Source: Hymenopus coronatus (lineage: Eukaryota > Arthropoda > Insecta > Mantodea > Hymenopodidae). Taken from it: a DNA stretch of 64,000 bases. Position numbers and translations under genes: made by a program. Numbering within the stretch: position 1 is the stretch's first letter; every line of letters begins with the position of its first letter. Shown piece by piece: positions 23,090-33,537 of this stretch. The notes under the pieces are model-generated. The model made no database searches and was not told where the DNA came from. It saw only the letters and a list, made by a program, of their open reading frames with translations. The stretch is taken from positions 103,120,501 through 103,184,500 of the forward strand of contig CM060881.1 of the NCBI GenBank assembly GCA_030762935.1. The letters are read 5' to 3'.

Positions 23090-23600
23090 GGCAGCGTGTG
23101 TTTATGTGCACATTGCCCATGATCTGCAAAATTCAAAAAGGAATAGCTTACTCCGATTCCCATTGCTGTGACATACCTGATGGATTCGATGGAGGGTATA
23201 TTCCATTTTATGTGGGAGGTCCTATTCGTTTATTTCACGTGGTTGGGAGACTAACTCGGTGCAGCGAAAAGGGATTCTCTCTGTGGCCGGGTTATACGGA
23301 CCGCGTGCTTGGGTGGAGGCGTTCGACCCTCCAGGTGGGGCGAGGATGCCCGTCTACCTGTCCGACGTTTGATTGTGAAAGCTGTAGGGACCCTCTTCGT
23401 ACTGTACCGTCATTTCAGCTCGTGTCTCCTCTAAACACATCTCTTCCACCTCGGATATGCCTTCAAGGGACTTGGACTTAGATCAATATCCTCACGAATC
23501 AGTGCTCAGTCCAGTCCAACTATACTACTCTTTTCCTATAATTTTGTTTAACTTGACTTCATGTGTGACATACCTTTGATTTGTGTAGTATGCTTACAAT
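23090..23600 (+). other. GC-rich stretch of uncertain nature, probably retroelement
   Basis: Base composition differs sharply from the flanks, with an uninterrupted frame at 23,098-23,481 (127 codons) that lacks a recognisable domain. Features: GGTTGGGAGACTAACTCGG, GTGGAGGCGTTCGACCCTCC, and an end in CAGTGCTCAGTCCAGTCCAA. The GGAGGCGTTC and GTCCAA marks also occur near 19.1-19.26 kb. I think it is untranslated sequence of a retroelement, not a host exon. Confidence 0.35.
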
Positions 23601-24250
23601 CAGTTTTGTAATGTGTGGTGTATGTTACGGAGGGGTATTCCACATGCAGCTTAGACCGCGCCGTAGCCGAGTGGTTAGACCACTCGCCTCTCACCTCGAC
23701 GGCCAGGGTTCGATCCCAAGCGACCGCATGTGAGATTTGTGGTGGACAGAGCGGCGCGGGTACTCCGGTTTCCCCGCCATCGCATTCCACCGGTGCTCCA
23801 TCATCATTCATGAATCATCAGCGTTACCACCTGTGGTGCCATAAGTAGTTAAAGCGGGCGTTAAACACTACCAAAAAAAAATGTAGCTGTGGGTTTGTTG
23901 TACGTCCGACCCCTGGAAGAAGGATGAGATGAGTATAAATTGAGAGGGCGGCCGACATCCGGATAGAGAAAGTTGACATGATAGGTTCCTAACAGTTCAA
24001 AAAATAGTTGTTTCATCTCGCCGAGGGGAGCGCCAGCAGTCCGTCACTCACCTCCACAAAATGGCGCTTCTGCCGCAGTTCTCATCTACACTTACAGCCC
24101 TGAAAGATAACAGTTTGGATGAAATGAAAGGTGGAAGTTAAGGGAAATAAAGAATCTTCTCCAGCATTCACTTATGATCCGGGGAACCGATCCCATGGCC
24201 TCCCAAATACCAGTCCCAGGTGAAACGCCTGAGCTACCTGGCTCAGTTTT
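23600..24250 (-). mobile_element. SINE family C copy, interrupted by SINE D
   Basis: Minus strand. The tRNA head is at the right end (AGCCAGGTAGCTCAGGCG, CCATGGGATCGGTTCCCCGG), followed by GAATGCTGGAGAAGATTC, TGCGGCAGAAGCGCCATTTT, ATACTCATCTCATCCTTC and GGGGTCGGACGTACAACAAA. The 3' end of the element continues beyond the SINE D insertion at 23,600-23,651 (GGAATACCCCTCCGTAACAT). Composed of 23,600-23,651 and 23,889-24,250. Confidence 0.85.
23652..23880 (+). mobile_element. SINE family D copy with clear target-site duplication
   Basis: The head is tRNA-Leu/Ser-like: A-box GTAGCCGAGTGGTTAGACC and B-box GGGTTCGATCCC. Next comes the core CGCATGTGAGATTTGTGGTG, a GC-rich body (CCGCCATCGCATTCCACCGG) and an A8 tail. 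Flanking direct repeats ATGCAGCT (23,644-23,651) and ATGTAGCT (23,881-23,888) match at 7 of 8 bases and mark the insertion into SINE C. Confidence 0.9.
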
Positions 24251-24634
24251 CTAATGTGTAATGTCACAGAATAGTTACTGCTAGCACGCTAGTGAGTGGT
24301 TCTGAACTCTTTGGTATGAGATGCGCATGTGCGTATTTCACTAAGCTATTTACTCTTTCGTAATCGTCAACTTAGCCTTTCTCGTATTCTTGACACATTT
24401 CAGTTAATTTCCCCCTCTTCGCCGGATACAAGTTTTTTTAAGTAATATAATTTATTTCAGTTAAATATTTTGCATATTACAAAACAGTTGTCAATATTCT
24501 ATGGATATGTATCGAAATCCAAAAACTATACACTGAACTACAATTACACAATCTTGAGAGAGCGCCATGTATTTAGTTTCATACTCGATGTTTTCCTTTC
24601 TTTTCAATTTTGTTTTTCCTTTATGTGCAATAAC
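24251..24634. other. No gene recognised
   Basis: Unique-looking AT-rich DNA between a SINE head and the next M copy. Confidence 0.35.
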
Positions 24635-25050
24635 ATCCAGAAAAGATACTTCATTCCGCCCAAAAGCGGATATCGAAAGTTCACCCAAAATACATGTTTG
24701 GAGCCGCTGAATCTAAAAAAGGTAATGTTTATAATTAGTACGAATGTATGTGTGTGTGTGCCTTTGAACAAAATAGCATAAAAAATAAACGTCGAATAAA
24801 TAGGTACTAATTTTATATTTAAGTTCAATATCTTCCAAAAATGTAAAACGAAGATTTTAAGCAATATTTCATTTTCCCCACGTCCATATAAGTAAACTAT
24901 ATTTAAATAATACCTCTAACAGTTTTCATTAATATACCTTGTTAGAGATATTTAAAAAATAAAGTGTATATCTTGAATTTTCATGTACTAGTATTTTGTG
25001 CAACTGGTAAACGTTAAGTCATAGACCAAAAGGTACTCAAAAAGGGTACA
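24635..25050 (-). mobile_element. Family M repeat copy, degenerate
   Basis: Minus-strand landmarks in order: CATTCCGCCCAAAAGCGGATATCGAAAG in pieces, ATACATGTTTGGAGCC, the TG tract (24,742-24,760), AATATCTTCCAAAAATG, CATTAATATACCTTG, TATATCTTGAATTTTCATG and ACTGGTAAACGTTAAGTCATAG. The terminal palindrome and the 5' quarter are lost. Confidence 0.7.
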
Positions 25051-25394
25051 GCTCTTTAAAATTGGCCATTTATTTCGAATAATTTTTTGTGATTTAAACC
25101 ATTTGCAGGATATACATTCGAATGATTCATTTCTTTGTTATTCTTCTAAGATTCTAAATCAATCGTTTCTCACCTATGCGTTTAAAGAATGTTAATTTAA
25201 GATCAGTATATAGGGTGTTAGTAGTATATATGATAAAGGTGCTCAACTTTGTACTCAGTTTGGCGTGTTAGTTATTTTTTCTCTTCAACTAAAGTCTGTC
25301 GGCAAACCAATCACATACTTTATTACCTGATGTATGTTTTTTTGGCTTACCTCGCGGCAAACTGAACAACGCCAGTCAGTATATGCTATCCGTT

Positions 25395-25530
25395 TTGCAC
25401 TCTGAGGTGTGAAAATGTGAACCTGCTGCTGGAGTTAGTGTGGAGTCATTGGCCTTGCAGAGAGAATTCAATCTCAGTTCCGATACAACTAAACATTACG
25501 CCTTTCAATCCGCGGTCTCAGGAGAAATAA
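25395..25530 (+). repeat. Diverged repeat shared with 30.24-30.37 kb (inverted)
   Basis: GAACCTGCTGCTGGAGTTAG, GTGGAGTCATTGGCC, TCAGTTCCGATACAAC and TCAATCCGCGGTCTCAGGAG find counterparts in the same order on the minus strand at 30,370-30,235 (GGACCTGCTGGCCAAGATAG, GTGGAGTCATTTGAC, TCAGTTACGATACAAC, TCAATCCGTGGTCTCAAGG). Small insertions and deletions shift the reading frame between the two, so this is a noncoding or dead repeat, not a conserved exon. Confidence 0.6.
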
Positions 25531-26048
25531 GCACTTATGTTGTATGTACAAGCGTAGTTGGAAGTGCTAACCAACCTGAAAACATACGTAAAATAGAAAA
25601 AAAAAATCACATTAATAATTTGTACTCGCTACTAAACTATAGAGAGTGGAGAAACCAATGTGAACGTAATACTTTAGATGCGTTATATTAATCTAGATAT
25701 GTTACAATTACTAAACTTTGTGAGCAGGTAAATTTATTATTTACCTTATTTTCTCAGTGTTTTCACGATTTTCAAAGTTGAATGACTCAAATTCTATATT
25801 TATTAATTGCTAATATGCTTACACTCACCCAATAGTATTTCTTGTATATGCTAAGTGAGGCAAATGGCATCGTTACGATGTTTCCATGATCGGATTTGAA
25901 TTTCTAGTTCGTGAGTTGGCCTCTATGCGCCATGGTGACGAGGGATCAGCTGGTCTCCCACAGATGGCATTGTAGCACGAAATCATGGTCTGCGGACACA
26001 AAATGGCAGAAAGTTTTGCCCACGAACCTTCTTCTTTCAAGACATGGT

Positions 26049-26208
26049 GTTCTTTTACGTGCAAAAAACTTTAAAAGGCATCACCGGCTTTACTTCCATT
26101 AAGAATTTTTGCGTCCGAAAGAAAAGCTATCACCCTCCGCATGGTTTGAATCTGCCATCTTGGGTTTTAGAGGCTGGCCTGGTAACCACTACACTATGGA
26201 ACCCACCA
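26049..26208 (-). mobile_element. SINE family A, head and mid-body
   Basis: Minus strand. The tRNA-like head ends at about 26,208: CCATAGTGTAGTGGTTACCA (A-box) and a B-box GGCAGATTCAAACCATGCGG. The body shows CGGACGCAAAAATTCTTAAT, GGAAGTAAAGCCGGTGATGC and GCACGTAAAAGA. It breaks off before the CATTT tail. The GC-rich piece at 25,890-26,045 may be an adjoining SINE that I cannot assign. Confidence 0.75.
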
Positions 26209-26865
26209 ATTACGAGCAAGATATTAGAAGTTAGCTGATGTTTAAATAAATAAACAAAAACAAAGTTCAATATATGGTATCTCCTTCCAAACCAAAACTA
26301 CTGTTAATCTTTGTTGTTGTTGTTTTCCTGTCAGATAACTTGTAATTATGAAAGTTTTGAAGTGTGTTTTTTCCTGCCAAGCCTCTGGACATTTCCTTTG
26401 GAGAGTTTTGGAGGCGCGCCTCTTAATTACAGAAGTTCGGAAATTAACTTTCTTGTGCCACTTCTCCAAACACCAATCGATATTAGCGGCCAAACCTTAA
26501 TGTTATTGCTCTAGTTTGCTGGTTAAGAAGCCATGTCAAAATATCTAATTTTTCCTTCACTACTTTTGATAGGTGTGCCAAGTTCCAAGTTCTTAATGAT
26601 TTGGACATGACTAACGGAAATCCTTCCTCCAGTATGTTTGCGAAGTGTTAGGAAGTTAAAAAGAAGTAAAAATAATGACATTAAACAGTAATCGTTTATC
26701 AAACTAATGATGATAGCCTACGGAAAAATATTAGCATTATCATAAATTATATAATATTATTATTACCATTATTATTATAGCATTATCATATCATTAGAAT
26801 AATAAAATTAAAGATAGAAACCAACCAATTCACATATAGATTAATGTAATAATGAACAAATTTAA

Positions 26866-26993
<128 letters not shown>

Positions 26994-27184
26994 AAAGGTG
27001 AATTAAAATATCAAAAACTTAAATTGGAATAAATCTTAATAATTTGCGGTTTCAATGGATTATCCATCATGCTTTTAAACTATACAGTATCATTTTGGAT
27101 TAGATTTCATGCACATCGAAATTAGACAAGAAATTATTTTAATTAGAATCCATAATGTCATGTTTTGTATGCATAGTCATCAGT

Positions 27185-27762
27185 AAAAAATCTGATCTGT
27201 TCCATTCACAAGAGCTCCTCTATCTGTTCTGAAAACAAACTTACCTTACATAATATTATTCTTATCTACAGTATGCTAATCATCTCCAGAAATGGTTTTA
27301 TTACTTACTTCCCTATAGGTAGAAATGAAATAAGGGAATATATTAGAGTAAAGCGAAAGTCAAGTCTTTTAAAATCTGTCGTTATGCGTTTGTCATTGAA
27401 ATTCGATTCTGCTTCCATGTGTAAGCGGTAAACCAAAAAAGAGATGCAACGCTTTAGGACTTCCCATTTCAGAAAAGTTGAACTGTCCCTTACGGTTTGT
27501 CAGTTATACAAAACTCATCCCGAATAAAGAGTAATACAGAAGCCATTCCCATTAAAGATATACATTTTATATGGCGAGTAACTATCTTTAATCCTATAAG
27601 GCATGGGCATTTTAATCAACTTTGTTACAAATTTTTGAGAAAAACAAAATTTTCCATGTAAAGGGTATTTTGGAGCGGGGGAATTTTGCTGAAAATCTTC
27701 CTGTCGCGCCCTTGGAAAATACTAAACTTAAATACCGAGTTTTACTTTTGGGGTATCGTGTT

Positions 27763-27822
<60 letters not shown>

Positions 27823-27956
27823 CTTCTCTAAAATGCTTTTTGGATACCCTAAAACACGCATTTCCGGTGAAATCTTGTTATCCAATTTTTAGGTGAGATA
27901 CAAATAACTTTGTAGATACTATATAAATTACACTACGTGCTAGAGAAAGTAAAAAT
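27185..27956 (+). mobile_element. Family M repeat copy, full length
   Basis: It starts AAAAAATCTGATCTGTTCC and ends GTGCTAGAGAAAGTAAAAATA, both termini intact. It contains the longest CA tract of the family, a nearly pure run of about 26 units (27,767-27,819). The palindrome is partly eroded (ACTATATAAATTACACTACG). Confidence 0.85.
27767..27819. repeat. (CA)n microsatellite within family M
   Basis: A pure CA run of about 26 units at the position where all M copies carry a shorter CA-rich tract, so the microsatellite grew from a seed carried by the repeat. Confidence 0.95.
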
Positions 27957-27959
27957 AAG

Positions 27960-29185
27960 CCTATATAATGAGCCTTGTATTACGTTGGTAAGTATTTATA
28001 GGGCAATCCTCCCACATTCATGGCTCCACCTAGCTCTAGACATTCGTTGATTATTAAATTGTTTTTTCATGATGGCGGATATATGTCAGAGCCTATGGTT
28101 CAAGACATTTTGAAATAAACTAAATTCAGTTTTATGGATTGTTCTTGGTAAGCTGGAAAGCTATAATCACAATGATGAATGATAACATAACGTTGCTGCA
28201 GAGATCGGAGTGTCATGGCCGCTACTGCGAAGCGTCGGGCAGGCTATCTTAAAGAAATAAGACTAGCTTAAGTTCTTCAATATGCCTCTTAAATATGCGA
28301 TTATATTTATATCGCATCTGGATATTATTTTGGCGCTATTTATTCCAGATATTTAATGCTGCAAGAGTTAGTCGGCGTTAAACATGGACACCCTACGTGT
28401 CCTTGCGGACCAAGACATTGGATAATGACGTAGTGCTGAATAAAAATTGGGACTAGCCACTCCAGAGCTAGGAATATTTCTTCTCTATTTCGGGATTTAT
28501 GTCTAGCATTATTCGTGTTATATTTGTATACTGTCTTGCGGTGATCTTTGTTTATATTTACTGTTTCGCACTTTGATCTAATATTGTTATTATTATTGTT
28601 ATATTTGTTTACTGCTTCGCGGTGAATATTTCTTTATCTGTACGAATAACTTCTTCTTCTTCTTCTTCTTCTTCAGACTAAACACATGCTCGCACGTTCT
28701 GCTGCAATGTTGTGCAGTAAAAGTACGCCCTTGGACGAAAAGAAAAGAAAAAACAAGAAATTTGTCATCCCCAGATTCCGTGTTCCAATATAGGGCTTCA
28801 TGTATCTTCGTTAATAGCTGTGTTCACAACGCACTCAGAAAAACATTTTTCCATCTGTGCTGGAAGCGCAATAATTAACTTATAAGCTATAGAAAACAGA
28901 TGACGAAATGAGATTATGATGACAGAGAGGTTCAGGTGTTCATAAACTCCTAGTTTCAAATCTCGTCTTATTTGTTATATGTTACGACTGGGCATGTAGA
29001 ACATACTGTTGCATTAAAGCATTTGGTGTTTTGAAGCGCTTTAAAAAACTAAAGAAATAAATGTAAGCTACCTATTATCTTCTAAAGCTAAAACACAAAA
29101 AATAAAATTAATTAATGTCGGTTGTATGAACCCAGAAACAAATTGCTAGAAGCCACATATTTTGTACAGGGTGTTAGTAGTAAAA
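27960..29185. other. Unassigned DNA with a (TTC)n run
   Basis: A (TTC)8 run lies at 28,651-28,674. The piece around 28,360-28,450 (TTAGTCGGCGTTAAACATGG, GTCCTTGCGGACCAAGAC) is GC-richer, and its GGCGTTAAACA resembles the tail of SINE D (GGGCGTTAAACACTACC), so a SINE relic is possible. Confidence 0.35.
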
Positions 29186-29189
29186 ATAC

Positions 29190-30022
29190 ACATATTTTTA
29201 TTTCCTCTACACATAATACGTATATAATGTACAGTGAAGGTGCTGTATTCCAGATACCGAGATTTCGCCGGATATATATATATATTTTGAAGTTCCCTGG
29301 ATCCAAAAAAGACATTTTTAGAAAAAGGTCCGTGTGTGTGACTGTGACCAAAAACGGAAATACCTAAATGCCAAACTGAATATATAAGTTTATTATCTTC
29401 CTAGGATGCAACAGAAAGGTTTTGAAGAAAATCCCTTCACCCCATATTACCTTTACATGGAAACATTTTTGAAAAAGTTGTTTTCCTCAAAAATAGCTAT
29501 AACGGTTTTCATTAAAATCCCATGCTATGTAAACATCACAGATAAATAGTATATCTTGAATTTTTTGGGAATAGCTTCTGAATACCTGTCAGCTCTGAAT
29601 GAACTCTGTTGATTTTTGTATACCTAGTAAACCTTAAGAAATAGACCAAAACTTACTACAGAAAAAATATACATCTCGTTAAAACACACAATTTGACCAT
29701 TAACAAAGTATTCCTTGTTGCTGGTTTCAAGTTTAAGCCGCGTAACATTTCTCAAACGGAGTTACCATTCCTTTGATCTCGCTTTAGTTTACTGCTAGCC
29801 TTGCAAAGCGAACCGAACTTCAATTGCTCACATGTCAGCCAGCTTTTATAAGATATGACATTTGCTTTAACCATATTTCTCTTTTGCTCAAAACGAATTA
29901 AGTAGTAAGACCGCTTCTATTAATGCTTATTTCAATTAGCATGATATACGTAAAAGCGGCTTGTTTCCAGAACGGGTAGAGAAAGTAATGTAAATGGAAC
30001 ACATCAAGTGTTTATAAATGGT
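29190..30022 (-). mobile_element. Family M repeat copy, full length
   Basis: Minus strand. The palindromic 3' terminus is at the left (TTTCCTCTACACATAATACG then TATATAATGTACAGTGAAGG), the TG tract at 29,331-29,345, and the 5' terminus at the right (GGTAGAGAAAGTAATGTAAATG, GAACACATCAAGTG). The inner hairpin is degraded. Confidence 0.85.
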
Positions 30023-30151
30023 ACCTTAATGTGCGTCCACTTTGGTGTGTTAGCTGCTTCTCCTCTTCGTCTTCTTTTCCTTTCATTCGGAATTCAAATT
30101 CAGTTCAGTTGGAATTTCAGAACAATAAAATATACAACGTTACATTATTTT

Positions 30152-30754
30152 TTAGTTAATCTGTGGACTTCTAATTTCAATTATTAGAGCAGTATTTTTC
30201 CATGTTGGCGTCACACATACTACACATGCGCGTTTATTTTCCTTGAGACCACGGATTGAGTGGGCGGGCGTCGCTATAGCGAATGTTGTATCGTAACTGA
30301 ATTTGAGTACTTTCTTTAACGTCAAATGACTCCACTCTATCTTGGCCAGCAGGTCCCTATTAGAGTGGGCGAAAATTAGGTAGTCTATATTGACAGACAA
30401 TTGTTCATTTCGCTGCGCAGTTAAGACTAGCGTCAGGTAAATAATAATTATTATGCGTTTTTGGTTTGTGAAAACGCTGTTAGACGAAGAGAATAAACAA
30501 TTAACAATCAATATAATTAAGGTACCATTTATTAAAATATCCGTATGTATTTCACTAACATTCCTGTATATGACTGCTACCCATTTATATCTGCATCTTC
30601 TACTATCTTCTTCCAATAAAGTAATATCCACATAATTATCCTGGTTTAAAATTTCCTGATCAGTTCCAGAAAGTTTCACTTTACATTTACACTTACACTT
30701 CTTATTACACTTCTTTTTGTTGGTCATTATACAAACCAATACCAGATGACCCAT
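30152..30754 (-). CDS. 200-codon open frame, unknown, probably chance
   Basis: This is the longest frame in the window that does not belong to a reverse transcriptase. It starts inside the left terminal repeat of fold-back MITE copy 2. Residues 13-27 are a Lys/Cys-rich run (KKKCNKKCKCKCKVKL). A hydrophobic stretch (GTLIILIVNCLF) lies near residues 77-88 and a second (IIIIIYLTLVLTA) near 101-113. The last 55 codons overlap the diverged repeat shared with 25.4 kb, whose other copy does not keep the frame. I recognise no domain and see no splice or promoter context, so function is not assigned. Confidence 0.15.
   Translation of the reverse strand: MGHLVLVCIMTNKKKCNKKCKCKCKVKLSGTDQEILNQDNYVDITLLEEDSRRCRYKWVAVIYRNVSEIHTDILINGTLIILIVNCLFSSSNSVFTNQKRIIIIIYLTLVLTAQRNEQLSVNIDYLIFAHSNRDLLAKIEWSHLTLKKVLKFSYDTTFAIATPAHSIRGLKENKRACVVCVTPTWKNTALIIEIRSPQIN
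30235..30370 (-). repeat. Diverged repeat, partner of 25.4 kb
   Basis: On the minus strand it carries the marks GGACCTGCTGGCC, GTGGAGTCATTTGAC, TCAGTTACGATACAAC and CAATCCGTGGTCTCAAGG, colinear with 25,395-25,530. The alignment weakens on both sides, so the ends of the element are unknown. Confidence 0.6.
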
Positions 30755-31052
30755 ATGTTCCCTATTTGACGTGTGCAGATAAACCTTGAAGCGTTAAAAG
30801 AGTTGCGAAACTCAACGGGGCTATTTAAACTTAAAATATAAGCAAAGAACTGGTGAGACCGACCTATGTTTTCGCCCTCCCAACAAGCTCGACCCCATCA
30901 TCGTCTCTGCTAACAAGCAAAACGGGGAAACCGAAGGCCACTCTCGCTAATACTCCACTGGCGGTTTTTCTTGAAATAGTCCCGTATAGTTCTACAAGTC
31001 TCTTTATGCACGAATGGACACGTCAAATAAGGGCAGTTGAGCCACTTATATA
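30741..31052. mobile_element. Fold-back MITE, copy 2
   Basis: Ends ACCAGATGACCCATATGTTC (left) and, reversed, AAGTGGCTCAACTGCCCTTA (right) mirror each other and match copy 1 at 16.9 kb. Shared inner marks are ACTCAACGGGGCTATTT, TAACAAGCAAAACGGGG and TTCTTGAAATAGTCCCGT. It is more diverged than copy 1, with several mismatches between the arms. Confidence 0.8.
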
Positions 31053-31059
31053 TAATTTT

Positions 31060-31960
31060 GAAACATAGGTTACAGAGTTTATTATTTGTCTACATGTTCT
31101 GAAAAACACTGTATATATTTAAGTATGTTCATTAATTTGTATATAGTTATTATGGTGGCCCATAACTTACAACAGATAAAGCTTGCCTTTTATGTGTAAC
31201 CTGCTATATTTTCGATTACCTCTCACACTAAAAACTGCAAGCTGTAATTTTATGAAACTGGTGTCTTTTTAGGAATACACGTGTTTTAATGAAATGGTTA
31301 TGAAATACCGTGATGCGTATGGGAATAAATTTGTATTTCGTCTAACATCAGCTCCATAGTATTGTCACTTCATAGAGTAAAGAGATCTTTATCGCAACCC
31401 CTGTTAAATACAAACCAATGGGTTTTAACAATAAAATTGGACTTGGTCCATTTAATTGTGTGCTTCCATATCATGTAGTTCCATCAGTTGCATTTACATG
31501 AGATCACGTTAACCCTTCAAAAGGAATTACTATTTGATAAAGCATTTCAATAGCTGACAAATGCATTCATGTTTATGAAAGCTTGCATGATATTCACAGC
31601 GATAACTTCCCAATACCTGACCTTCCAACTGCTCACAATGTATCTGTAACATAAATAGTTACTGGTGAAATGTTTATCCTTTGGACTGCAGCAAAATGCA
31701 CGAGGTTAGAAACTCCAGTCAATGCTGTTTGTGATATTTGTACATCTACGAACTATGCGTGTTTAGAAAGTATTCTCTACGGAGTTTACAAACACCTCAA
31801 CATTGTCATTCACGAAACTATAGTAGACAGCATAAAGAAAAAGTTGCATTACTAAATTACTTAATTCATCTTACAGTTTTATGAATATGCGAAGCATATG
31901 GGTGTTGCAAGCGTTGGTTTTCCTATTTTCCTAAAGCATTGTCTGTGTGTGTGCGCGTGT
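31060..31960. other. Unassigned DNA
   Basis: AT-rich with no recognised domain. The part around 31,270-31,850 has a near-genic base composition, but each frame is broken by stops and no family could be named. Confidence 0.35.
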
Positions 31961-31964
31961 GCGT

Positions 31965-32140
31965 GTGTGGGGACGAACTGGGCGTGAGCGACCTTCGTTT
32001 TACCCCTCTTGCTTATCAGCGGTGACGCTAAGTGGGTCATGCTCACTGAGAGGGTAAAACGAATGACGCACATGCACATATCCAATTGCGGGGTTTATCT
32101 TAAAATCTTTCTGCAACTATTTTAACGTCCAATGAGGAGA
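31965..32140. mobile_element. Fold-back MITE, copy 3 (partial, inverted)
   Basis: Reversed, it shows CGTTTTACCCTCTCAGTGAG, GCTGATAAGCAAGAGGGGTA and CGCTCACGCCCAGTTCGTCC, equal in order to the loop region of copy 1 (CGTTTTATTCCTCTCAATGAG, CGATAAGCAAGAGGAG, GTCGCCCAGTCAGTTCC). One arm survives to about 32,140 and the outer terminus is lost where family M begins. Confidence 0.7.
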
Positions 32141-32252
32141 AGCGGTACATATTTCCTGGAATCTTGATATCGAATTTTTGGGTGGGATACATCCTACCTT
32201 CCATACCTTCCATACTTACTATGTACATGCTGGTTAGAGAAAGAAATTAATA
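32140..32252 (+). mobile_element. Family M repeat, 3' terminus only
   Basis: Contains GGAATCTTGATATCGAATTTTTGG, a duplicated TACCTTCCA before the palindrome, and TTACTATGTACATGCTGG, ending TTAGAGAAAGAAATT. Confidence 0.75.
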
Positions 32253-32318
32253 TATGCTATTAATTGCTGTAGTCAGAGGTAAATCATATGAAGGTGATAT
32301 AAAAATATTTTTACAACG

Positions 32319-32930
32319 TTGGGAATGCGCGTTTTATACACTCATTCATACAAAGCTTCGACACATTTTACCCTGAGGAGTTGGTCTTATGTTGCCGTGG
32401 CTACTTTTTTACATTCTTTATTTATCAGATATCTAATACATTCCCCAAACGCCCCTAAAAGTGATGTCTATACAGACTTAATTCAGAACATACCCCAGTT
32501 ATTAGAAAATATGCCTCTGCAAATAAGAAGAAACATGTGGTTTATGAATGATGCTCCAGCAAGTTTTAGTATCATTATTCGAGATGCATTAGCTAATATC
32601 TAGCATGAAAAATGGATAGGTAGAGAAGGACCAGTTCCATGGTCTAAGCGTTCTACCAACCTCAATCCTTTGGATTTCTATGATTTGGGGGCACCTTAAA
32701 CCACTGATTTTACAGCAGACATCCCAAATCATAAACTCTTAATCTACGTGTCATGGATTATTTGCCATGTATGTGTCGAACACTTATCAAGCTGACAATG
32801 TCAAAAATAGAATAATGTGTCACTGTAAAATGTTGCATAACGAAAGGTTTTGGGACATGTTTTATATGAAATTTATACTTGTTTTGATGTAAGGAACTGT
32901 TCCTAAACTTTGTAAGAGTGTTTTTGAATC
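32319..32930 (+). pseudogene. DDE transposase pseudogene, C-terminal catalytic part
   Basis: The 94-codon frame ends in QIRRNMWFMNDAPASFSIIIRDAL. Past a stop the same frame goes on with HEKWIGREGPVPWSKRSTNL then NPLDFYDLGAP. This corresponds to the (M)WFQHDGAPAHF...RWIGRGGPVAWPPRSPDLNPLDFFLWG block of a Tc1/mariner-type transposase common in insects. The first Asp of that block is Asn here (NDAP for HDGAP) and the third catalytic residue region is SKRSTNL for PPRSPDL, so both catalytic sites are lost. The N-terminal half is absent, and the 3' end reaches about 32,930 (GTTTTTGAATCACCGTGTA). Confidence 0.75.
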
Positions 32931-32944
32931 ACCGTGTATGACTA

Positions 32945-33535
32945 TATTTCGGGTATTATTACTTAGTTAATACATAATATTTTATTGCAATACATGTAAT
33001 GATTTCTAGGATAATTAAATGCATTAAAATATATTCGGCATTTATTTATGACCAATTTAAATGTTAAACCTGCACGTAATGATCAAATATGTCCGCTTTA
33101 AGGGTAGAAAGGTGTGTTGCAGTCCACTAATCAGATCTGAGTAGAGTTCTGCAACTGTAAATGTGCATAATCGTATCTAGCCTGGGAAGTATGCTGAATG
33201 CAGGCGGATGAGTAAAACTCGGACAGTTTACGCTACGATTCCGCCGCTCTGCAAATAGGTTTATCATCAGGCGCAGAGATGTACAAACAAGATTCTGTAT
33301 GTGGCAATGGAATACAGACCTCCAAACGCAACGTTGGTTACAAACATAACGCGTTGCAGGTGGAGCTGTTAGCTTGCCCAGGTCAAAATATCCACCACTA
33401 TGACTATTTCTAATTGTAAACGACAGAATGTAAATACCTACTGGTACTATTTTCTACTGAATAAAATTGTTAAGCCATTTTCTATACCAGTTCCCATTTG
33501 CAACATATCTCGTATACCAAATGAATTTAATGACT
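32945..33535. other. No gene recognised
   Basis: AT-rich flank between the dead transposase and the tandem M pair, with a slightly GC-richer patch at 33,190-33,400 of unknown origin. Confidence 0.35.
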
Positions 33536-33537
33536 CT

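Noticed and set aside
27686..27892. Frames with long His-Thr runs
   Set aside because: Translation of the CA microsatellite in family M.
31270..31860. A decayed gene
   Set aside because: Base composition hinted at coding, but every frame is interrupted and no family match could be made by eye, so no gene is claimed.
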